Assembly: GCA_028023455.1 (NCBI GenBank) | Contig: JAQFVV010000153.1 | Coordinates: 1 to 64,000, forward strand | Direction: 5' to 3' | Origin: Epiperipatus broadwayi | Lineage: Eukaryota; Onychophora; Udeonychophora; Euonychophora; Peripatidae | Length of the DNA: 64,000 nucleotides | Part shown: one piece after another, positions 29,191 through 36,929 of the stretch | How positions within the stretch are numbered: position 1 is the first letter of the stretch | How the letters are laid out: each line of letters starts with the position of its first letter | The notes under the pieces: model-generated | Database searches by the model: none | What the model was told of the DNA's origin: nothing | What the model saw: the letters and a program-made list of their open reading frames with translations, nothing else | Made by a program: the position numbers and the translations under genes

Positions 29191-31569
29191 GACTCAATAT
29201 GAATATTTTGGAGAGACAGTCACTCAGATTATTATTATTAAAGTGAGATGTAACTCAGTGATTATTATTTTGAGACTCAACTCAGTCGGTCCTTCCTTGT
29301 TATTAATGTTAAAAAAAAAAGGAGAAAAGTAAGCGATTTGATTTTTTTTATTCACTCTTTAAAAATTGAGAAAGGAAATGAAGTAAAAGACTCTGGTATA
29401 AAGTCAATATAGACGAAGATGTGCGTCTATATAAACAATTTCCAGCAATATTAAAGAAGAGAGGAAAACATTGGAACAAGATTGAATTTAATAGAAGTTA
29501 TTAACAATTATATAAATATGATATTAACATATTTGGCTATGCATAATACTATGCCTCTGCATTGCTAAACCATTTTTTTCTGCTTCCTGGTTAATACAGA
29601 ATGAGTTAAAATCGCTGATCTGTCTATGAAGTCATATATCAAGTAATAACCAACAAAATGATAGAGTTTGAAGCCAACCACACAAGCTATATGGAATGCT
29701 TCTTTTCTAGTTCCTGGCTTATTAAAAGCTCATTACCTTCGAATGAATGGAGAAGAGGAAATAGGAGGAAAAGAAAATTTATAAAAGCCATGTAGAACCA
29801 AGTTTGAAGCCATGAATCAAATTTTTGTTAGTTTACCTCAATCATCTAAAGTGTCAACAGCAATTATTTTTTTAAAAGGAGAGAGACAAGCAAATCCACC
29901 GGTACCTACTTATTCAAAAGTACTTATAATAACTTTTTTTTAAAATGGTAGAAGGAAGCCAATCAACAATGAATAATAATAGAATTGAAGAAACAAGCAA
30001 GTCAATTGATTCAGCATTATCTTAAAAGTATCTGCAATAACTTTTTTTTTTTGTTGTTGTTGTTGAGCAAAGAAAAGCAGTCTGAAAATTCAAACTCAGG
30101 ACATTAATAAGAAGTAAAAAGTAAACGGGTAAATATGAACTTTCTTTAACCGATTTTATTCTTGCTTATTAAAAGTAAACCTTAATTTACTGGTCAAAGC
30201 AATTTTTCTTTTGATACAGAAACATTAAAGACTTGTTTATCTATAGTTATTTGCAATATCTCACAACATAGCACAAACATAGTTTAAATCTTTAAACTTA
30301 AATTTTTCATTGTCTTTTATTATTATTTTTTTATATTATATATATTGTAATGTTGAAATGTTTTTTTTTAATTGTTCTTCAGTTGTTAATGATAATGAGC
30401 AACCTATAAATATATGCATTTATAATGTTTTGTTTTTTATTTTATCTTGTTGCATATTAAAAAATTAATATCATGTATTTTATTTTCTTTTGCTAAAGGG
30501 TTGAAAAAAAAAAAATTTTTTATATATGTAATTTGTGGGTATACATTTTAAACATATATGTTAACATTACCGAATGTGTGCATGTGTAACTGCTTATCCA
30601 AACACATCAAAGAATAGGTTATATATGATTAGTTTAAAATGGTAAATTAAAAAGTAGGGCATTACATTTGAATGGAAGTGAAATAACATATACAAGTTAC
30701 ACCTGAAATTTATTTTATGATATGATAAGTAAGAAAAGTCTTAAATAAGCATTTATAGAATATGTATTTTTTTTCTAATATTGATTTAAGTCAGCTTATT
30801 TTGAGATATCAAGAAAAATGACAAACCTATATGTTAGATTTATTTGCTTATACTTATATAAATTTTTTATATTAATTTTTGTATTGAATTAATATGGTAA
30901 TAAGCCATTTATTTAATTGTTGATTTGACTTTAAAGAAGGAAAGAAAGAGTAGTAGTGTTAATAAAATATAATTATATATCTTAATTGGTTTCCGAGTTA
31001 TTATTAAGAATATTGTGTTTTTTTCTTGTCTTAATTCTATCATTTTAATTCATCATCATTGCTCGCAGTTATTAAGTATTACCATTCGTATATATTGAGC
31101 AATCACTTGCAAATATTAAGCGTCCGCAAAATAATAGGTAAACTAGAATGTTAATTTATCTTTGTGTATTTAAGGGTTATGCTTGAGAATAACCAAATTT
31201 TGATAATTATAGTTCAACAATAGAAAGCTAAAATTGTGTTGTGTCCATGAGTTTAGATCATCCTCATCAAAGATGGATATCATGTTATTGGTTAAAAATG
31301 TTTCAAATAATACTATATAAAAGTTATGATCGCCATCAATCATCATTAATAAATTATAATCATTAAATTTAATGTTTAGCGTAATGAATATATTTTAGTA
31401 AATAGGGGTTTATAGAAAATTGAATATTATGCAAAGAGATTCATGATGATCAATCATCACCACTAGTATTATTAAATCCCAGTATGAAATAGGATAATTT
31501 TAATAGATGCCTATAAGTTTATAAAGATGAATTTATTGTTGTGAGTTTATTAATAAGCCATGGCTGGTA

Positions 31570-31670
31570 TCATCATCACTATTATAATCATTATTATGAT
31601 ATCACTATTATTATCATTATTATTATGATATTATTATCATCATCATCATTATCACCTTTATATTGTGATA
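31570..31670. repeat. imperfect ATT/ATC trinucleotide run in LTR
   Basis: Interspersed ATC and ATT units (TATCATCATCACTATTATAA, TATCATCATCATCATTATCA). The same run is present at 42,435-42,530 in the 3' LTR. Confidence 0.85.
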
Positions 31671-31920
31671 AATAATCTAGTTAAATGGCCATCAATATTA
31701 ATAATGGTCTTCACATGCTTGTTTAGAAGCCATTAATAAGATTATACATGTCTGTTCATCAATATACGTAAATGAGCTAGCAATGTCTATAAGAATCTTT
31801 GATCTATAGTATAAACTTTGGTAATATTGGGATCTTGTAATTTTATCAATATAGATAAAATGTAAGAATGTCATTTTTTTTCATTAGTCATCCAAGTCAT
31901 GTGTAATAAAAATGTACTGA

Positions 31921-31985
31921 ATGAGTTTGAACTCAAGTACACTATAAACAGATACTTATCTAGATTGAAAACAATCTAGTGGCGC
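31921..31985 (-). repeat. tRNA-like cassette inside 5' LTR
   Basis: On the minus strand it carries GCGCCACTAGATTG, AATCTAGATAAGTATCTG, then GTACTTGAGTTCAAACTCAT, a B-box-like end. Layout and words match the flank copy at 28,161-28,233. It is repeated at 42,790-42,855 in the 3' LTR. It may be a SINE trapped by the LTR. Confidence 0.55.
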
Positions 31986-32411
31986 TCATGGGAAAACACA
32001 TGTACTTAGCTAAACTGAATAAAGAGTGATATCATCCCTTTCCAACTTCATAATATTAGTTTTATAGAATATATATATATATATTTTTATAAGTTGTCAT
32101 GAATAGCACCAGTGTGTGCATATGACCATGAATGGTCTTATATATTTGGAAAGAAGAATAGGAAGGATTCTTTGTTAGAAGAACCTAGTATTGGAGATAA
32201 GCATAAGGCACTCCAGGAATTTCACAGTGGGTACTTTTATTCAGTTGCTATATTTAATATTATTTTTATTTGATGACAATGGCCAGTATGTTTTATTGTT
32301 CAAATGACTGCCCCAATATATAAATAAATACCAAGAATCTTTAATGCTGATATTTTCAAGTGGCACAGTGATTCTATAATTTCTTTATCTATGCTATGAT
32401 GAATTAATATA

Positions 32412-32633
32412 GTTACAAATGGTACAGATTGGATAGGCATATATCTAATAATTAATAATTTCCCCTATCTAAATATTTATTATGGTTACAAATGTGACAT
32501 ATTAAAATAGTTACAAATTATAGTTACAAATGGCATGCCAAATAGGGATTGAAATATGCCACACACCTGAGAGAGGTGTATTTCTATGTTAATTTAAATA
32601 GTTACAAATCTTATATTAATTTAAATTGTTACA
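32412..32633 (+). repeat. iterated LTR-end/PBS-like motifs
   Basis: GTTACAAAT occurs six times in about 225 bp (starting near 32,412, 32,484, 32,510, 32,523, 32,600 and across the true end at 32,628). At 32,526 it is followed by GGCATGCCAAATAGGGATTG, a diverged version of the true primer-binding site at 32,636. Even the following leader string (ACACACCTGAGAGAGGTGTA here, ACATACCTGAGAGATGTGTA at 32,687-32,706) is duplicated. At 32,412 a more worn version reads GGTACAGATTGGATAGG. The LTR 3' end thus contains remnants of earlier LTR-leader junctions. Confidence 0.75.
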
Positions 32634-32635
32634 AA

Positions 32636-32658
32636 TGGCGCACCAACTAGGGCTCGAA
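32636..32658 (+). promoter_or_regulatory. primer-binding site
   Basis: Two bases after the LTR end, TGGCGCACCAACTAGGGC starts and continues to CTCGAA. Its complement has tRNA 3'-end architecture: CCA, one discriminator base, a 7-nt acceptor strand, a 5-nt T stem, and a TTCGAGC T loop, so annealing could cover about 23 nt. It agrees at about 18 of 23 positions with the animal tRNA-Lys-type primer site as I remember it. The exact tRNA needs a tRNA set from this genome. Confidence 0.85.
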
Positions 32659-34137
32659 ATAAGCCAAATAATGGCTTGAAATACCCCACATACCTGAGAG
32701 ATGTGTAGTATATAATGATGACAGATGTATAGTTTAAAAGGAAAAAAAAAAAAGAATATTTTTTTTTGTGTGCAATTTTTTTTATTATTAGTGTATACAA
32801 ATATTTTGGCCTGATGTTTAAATGATGATGATTACTGTTATTGCATTTTTGATGATGATAAATGAATACAGTCATTATAGAGCTTAGTTTCAATTTTTTA
32901 AAATATAATGATATCACAACTTATAATGTGTTAAAGTTAATAACACTGTTTTTTTTATATATTTTGCTTATCAGTTAAATAAGCATAGAAATATTAATAG
33001 CCTTGAAGTGTAGAATAATAATTTTGTTCATATTTGAAAAGTTTGTGTTATAGAAAATTTATGATTTTGGAGGTTGGATTGGATATTTGATTGTTGGAGT
33101 TTGGTTGGTTGTGTTACGGTTTTGATGATGGATGGAGAATTTTTGTCATTGCCTTGAGAATGTGATGTATTCATGCCACTGGTGATTGATTTATCTCATT
33201 CACTGCTCCAACCCAGATTATAATATCAGTTATTATTTATCATGAAGCAGTTAACAGTAGGCCTGCCATGATTTCGCCTCTAAGACTCCAGAGAGAGCAA
33301 GGCATCATTTTTCTGATACATAATATTTCGCCTCTAAGACTCCAGAGAGAGCAAGGCAGTATTTTGTTTTACTGATATATAATTGTTGCCTCTAAGACTT
33401 TAAAGATAAGCAAGGCAGTATTTTATGAATTAAAGCCCCTAAGACTTGGAAGTAAGCAGGGAAATGCAACAGTGTTTGCAATAAACTATTATGGGTTGTA
33501 GTAGCTTAGAGTGATTGAATTGAGGTGATCATCTGAGTGTTCATGGAACATTGTATGCTTTAAGTGTAGTGATCGAATTCTTTTGTCTATCTCATGATTG
33601 TGAATTGCTAATCATTCTTTTGGCTGTCAGTATCTGTCAGATCTCTGGAAGGGTAGAAGAGTATATAAATGGCTTTGGATGTGAACTTTATTATAAATAT
33701 AGGCACATATGTTATATAAATAATTTTTTTTTAGTGTATTAAAATAGGGCATAAAAAGAGTTAAGTTTTATAAAAGCATTAAAAAACTAGACAAATGATG
33801 ACATAAAAAGGACACACATATGCAGAGATGGTTTTTTCTTAAATAAATGTTTTAAATAGAACTATGACCTCATACTTTATCAATCATATATAGGTAAAGG
33901 AAAACGAGTGATGATGGAGGTTACGTTAAATAAAGGGACTTGGGATATAGATAGATTGATGGGGAGAATTATGGCTGAGAAAGAATGGTTGAAAATTTTA
34001 TGGTATATGGGGATAGATAAAGGTGTTTGACTCTGAATGTATAGGAAATCAGGGAGCAGAACATAATAAATCAAACAGAATAAAGCAGAAAAGCAATTAG
34101 TAATATAAGTTTATAAATACGTATAGAAAAAAGTAAT
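32659..34137 (+). other. gypsy element 5' leader, about 1.5 kb
   Basis: Long untranslated region between the primer-binding site and gag. Short frames on either strand (for example 33,551-33,742) have no motif. It is expected to hold the packaging signal and splice or translation control elements. The repeats at 33,273-33,461 are the only structured part I see. Confidence 0.7.
33273..33461 (+). repeat. four hairpin-like leader repeats
   Basis: Copies start at 33,276, 33,330, 33,388 and 33,435, spaced 47-58 bp. Each runs from GCCTCTAAGACT (GCCCCTAAGACT in the fourth) to GCAAGGC (GCAGGG in the fourth) over 27-29 bp. The two ends can pair (GCCT with AGGC). In the fourth copy the T-A pair becomes C-G on both sides, a compensating change. 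Copies 1 and 2 are identical over the unit. Position in the leader suggests an RNA role such as packaging or dimerisation; that is inference. Confidence 0.7.
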
Positions 34138-36039
34138 ATGGAAGGGGATAAAGAATTTGTCATGGAAGGAAAGGAGGAGGTAGAGAAGCAAGGCCCTCCA
34201 GAGTGGTTGCAAGTTATACTTAGTCAGATAAATAATAAATTTGATCAACAATCACAAGAAATAAAGGAAATGAAACAAGAGATAAATCAGAAATTTGATC
34301 TACAATCTCAAAGATTTGATACTAAACTAGATCTACAATCTCAAAGATTTGATACTAAACTAGATCAACAATCACAAGAGATGAAGGAAATAAAACAAGA
34401 GATAAATCAGAAATTTGATGAACAATGTCAAAGGTTAGATAATAAACTAGACCAACAAGCTCAGGAAATGAAGCTAGATATAGGTCAACAATCTAAAAAA
34501 ATTGAGAATATTGAAATAGAATTAAAAAACAAATGGCAAGAGTTTGATGACAGATGTGACATAAGATATAAGGAACTTGCCGATAAATTGACAACAAGTC
34601 CAGAAAGTTGGGAGAAAAGTTTTAGTGTTGTAAAGGAAGAGTTAGTAGCTGTACAAGAAGGATATCAGAAAATGGTCAACAAAAATGAAAGCCTTAAAAT
34701 AGCTCAGAATAATTTCAAAGAAAGTGTAAGCAGTGAGATTAATACTTTAAAATTAGAGGTAGCTGCTGTACAAAAACAGTTAAAAGTAGAATATAAAGAT
34801 CTGGGAAAAAAGCAGGGTAAATCAGATCATGAGCTAAAGAAAGTACAGAAAGAGGTACAGAGTATAGGGGAGCAAATGACAGGGACCACAAGAGAAGAAA
34901 TAGAAAGTTTAAAACAAAGTGTAATAGAATTAGAAGTCAATAGCCAGAAGGATCAAGTTGACTTTAATGAAAAGCTGGAAAATCAGCAGAGAATGGTAGG
35001 GGAGGAAGTCAAAGAATACCTGCGTTGCCAGGAAAAAGACCTAAACCATCAATTATTGATAATGATGGAAGACAAACTCATGGAAATAAAAGAAATGCAA
35101 GTTAAGGTAACCTCAAGTAGTGGGTCATGTAGAATACCACAAAGTTTAGGGCCCGAGATATACGAAAATAATCCTATAGGAATAGAAAGTGGGCAGATAA
35201 TAGAAAAGGGTCCCAGAAGGACAGAGGAAGAGGAAGATAGTTTAATAAATGAGGGAAGAAGTAGCAACATAGCTAAATATATACAAGTGAAAGTTTTTAG
35301 GGGTGAATATGGAGAAAATCCCATAGAATATTTGAATGGTCTCGATGAACTGTTTTCTTTGAGTCGACTAAATGACCGAGAAAAATTAGCAGTCGCGAGC
35401 AACCACCTTCATGCCTCAGCAAAAAGTTGGTGGCGTGCACTCTTTTATAGACCCGAAACATATGGAGACTTTAAGAGTATGCTACTTCAGACATTCTGGA
35501 GTGAAGAGAAACAGGATAGTCTAAAGTATAAAATTAGTCAGCAAAAATATACCCCTAGAGAAGGAACTTATACTCAGTTCTTCCATAGTCAGGCTGCTAC
35601 TTTAAAAATGCTTACAGCATGTCCCTTATCTGAGCCCCAAATCATTAGGATAACCAGAAGGAACTTCCCAAAACAGGTAGAACAGGCCCTAATAGCTGCT
35701 GATGTATACTCCCTGGAGAGAGTGGCAGATATGTTAGATGCCCTAGGAGCCACAGAAAATATGGCCGAAGGTTATCCTAGGAGGAAGGAGAACTATAATT
35801 ATAAAGTCTCCAGTGTGAGAGTTGGAAACAATCAGCTAGGCAGACACTTTCCAACAAAACCCAGTAAACCACACATAGGTAGGCCTGGGAATAATTCCCA
35901 TCAGCAAATGCAAAGTAGACCCATGATTAATAGAAATAGAAGTCCAGTAGCCAGTTGCTCGGGAATTAGTAATAAAGTTCCACATAAGGTGCCACAAAAG
36001 TCCATAAAGATAATGTCAAAGGCTAATCCAACAAACTAA
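34138..36039 (+). CDS. gag: gypsy Gag polyprotein
   Basis: Structural protein of the element's particle, 633 residues, ATG at 34,138 after a purine-rich stretch. Residues about 30-125 are glutamine- and lysine-rich coiled coil built from 11-residue repeats of the type QSQRFDTKLDL. Coiled-coil character continues to about residue 330 with heptad-like hydrophobics. Residues about 380-540 are a retrotransposon Gag capsid-type domain (FRGEYGENPIEYL near the start, SAKSWWRAL, then a GTYTQFFHSQ motif). The last 90 residues are basic and rich in Ser, Pro and Asn. No CCHC zinc knuckle is present; the basic tail may bind RNA instead. It ends 11 bp before the protease-frame ATG, in a different frame. 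Composition is clearly less AT-rich than the flanks. Its length and long N-terminal coiled coil exceed typical Gag. Confidence 0.92.
   Translation: MEGDKEFVMEGKEEVEKQGPPEWLQVILSQINNKFDQQSQEIKEMKQEINQKFDLQSQRFDTKLDLQSQRFDTKLDQQSQEMKEIKQEINQKFDEQCQRLDNKLDQQAQEMKLDIGQQSKKIENIEIELKNKWQEFDDRCDIRYKELADKLTTSPESWEKSFSVVKEELVAVQEGYQKMVNKNESLKIAQNNFKESVSSEINTLKLEVAAVQKQLKVEYKDLGKKQGKSDHELKKVQKEVQSIGEQMTGTTREEIESLKQSVIELEVNSQKDQVDFNEKLENQQRMVGEEVKEYLRCQEKDLNHQLLIMMEDKLMEIKEMQVKVTSSSGSCRIPQSLGPEIYENNPIGIESGQIIEKGPRRTEEEEDSLINEGRSSNIAKYIQVKVFRGEYGENPIEYLNGLDELFSLSRLNDREKLAVASNHLHASAKSWWRALFYRPETYGDFKSMLLQTFWSEEKQDSLKYKISQQKYTPREGTYTQFFHSQAATLKMLTACPLSEPQIIRITRRNFPKQVEQALIAADVYSLERVADMLDALGATENMAEGYPRRKENYNYKVSSVRVGNNQLGRHFPTKPSKPHIGRPGNNSHQQMQSRPMINRNRSPVASCSGISNKVPHKVPQKSIKIMSKANPTN
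34247..34430 (+). repeat. coding tandem repeats in gag coiled coil
   Basis: A 33-bp unit beginning GATCTACAATCTCAAAGATT occurs twice back to back (about 34,297-34,362). A longer unit encoding the QEIKEMKQEINQKFD type sequence occurs at about 34,250-34,302 and again at 34,370-34,422 with few changes. Near-identity at the DNA level means recent slippage or unequal crossover that kept the frame. Confidence 0.85.
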
Positions 36040-36050
36040 AACGGGCCTCG

Positions 36051-36929
36051 ATGGAATGTTCCCTGCTGCGGGAGCCCATTGCTAACTTGGGGAACAAGGA
36101 CAATATTTTAACTATTAATTTAGGTTGGGACACAGGTGATGATCTGGACAGTGAACCTTTGCCAGCATGTTATACTTTAGGTGGCTGTCCAGAGATCAAA
36201 CTGGTCATTTTAGGAATAGCAACCAAGGCATTAGTGGACACAGGGAGCCAGGTGTCAATAATCTCTGAGGCACTGTATCATAAAATGTTAAGGGAGGATG
36301 AGGAAATTCCCAAATTTTCTATGAAGCAAACTGCTATTATATTAGCTAATGGCAAAAAGGCCAAGCTATTTACCCAGCAAGTATGGCTTACCCTGCAAAT
36401 AGGATCTCACTCATATGAACATGCCTTCTTGATCATGCAAGGCCTTATATATGAAGTTATATTAGGATCCGATTTTTTAAATAGGCATGGGAGTGTGATC
36501 GATTTTTATAACAAGCACATAAGATGTCAAAGTGGAGACGAAGTCCTGGAAGGAGTAATACCATTTTATCAAGCCAGCATTGCTACAATCCAAGAGGCCT
36601 CCACTCAGCAGGATGTGAGACATAAATTAAAAAGAATTGAGAGTATAGACCCTGATTTAGGAGGGAAAATGTTTCACCTTCTTTGTAAGTTCATGGAAGT
36701 ATTTTCCAGAAAACCTGGCATTATTAAGGGGTATGTGCATCGGATCCGATTAATGAATTCGGAACCGTATCAATGTAAAATATACCCCATCCCCTACCAA
36801 TACAGGGCTGAAGTCAATGCCCAAGTTAGAAAAATGGTGGAATGGAATGTCATAAAAAATGTCCATCTGCATATAACAACCCTTTGGTTATTGTCCGAAA
36901 GAAGGATAGCACTGTCAGAGTATGCTTAG
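36051..36929 (+). CDS. pro: gypsy protease and N-terminal RT segment
   Basis: 292-residue frame, the -1 frame relative to gag. The retropepsin active site LVDTGSQVSI lies at residues 61-70 with DTG at 63-65, followed by a flap-like ILANGKK and the ILGSDFL motif near residue 140. From about residue 220 the sequence becomes the start of reverse transcriptase (IIKGYVHRIRL, then YPIPYQYRAEVN). RT homology leaves this frame at an A-run at 36,854-36,859 and continues in the next frame; the last 22 residues here are therefore off-frame. Frame 0 is open from 36,027, so it overlaps the gag stop by 13 bp. It may be made by frameshift or by re-initiation at 36,051. No canonical slippery heptamer is seen at the gag end. 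Confidence 0.9.
   Translation: MECSLLREPIANLGNKDNILTINLGWDTGDDLDSEPLPACYTLGGCPEIKLVILGIATKALVDTGSQVSIISEALYHKMLREDEEIPKFSMKQTAIILANGKKAKLFTQQVWLTLQIGSHSYEHAFLIMQGLIYEVILGSDFLNRHGSVIDFYNKHIRCQSGDEVLEGVIPFYQASIATIQEASTQQDVRHKLKRIESIDPDLGGKMFHLLCKFMEVFSRKPGIIKGYVHRIRLMNSEPYQCKIYPIPYQYRAEVNAQVRKMVEWNVIKNVHLHITTLWLLSERRIALSEYA

Larger units (their letters stand above)
28511..32633 (+). repeat. 5' LTR, 4,123 bp
   Basis: Matches 39,374-43,503 along its full length, starting TGTAGATATATA and ending TTGTTACA. LTRs of this size are many times the usual few hundred bases. The content is AT-rich, with no long frame; the 64-residue minus-strand frame at 28,629-28,823 recurs in the other LTR simply because the DNA does. 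Notable internal parts are a variable short tandem repeat (29,070-29,190), an ATT/ATC run (31,570-31,670), a tRNA-like cassette (31,921-31,985) and iterated TTACAAAT motifs near the 3' end. The promoter and polyadenylation site should lie here, but I cannot place them among the many TATA and AATAAA strings. Confidence 0.95.

Noticed and set aside
31570-31670. CRISPR-like regular ATC/ATT repeats
   Set aside because: Units are 3 bp, imperfect and without spacers; an ordinary trinucleotide run inside an LTR of a eukaryotic element.
35049-35402. 117-residue minus-strand frame inside gag; also 37,108-37,329 and 38,629-38,829
   Set aside because: Shadows of the well-supported plus-strand gag and pol frames.
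36051-36929. Treating the protease frame as a complete, independent host aspartic protease gene
   Set aside because: It continues into RT homology and lies between gag and pol of an element with intact LTRs, so it is part of the retrotransposon.
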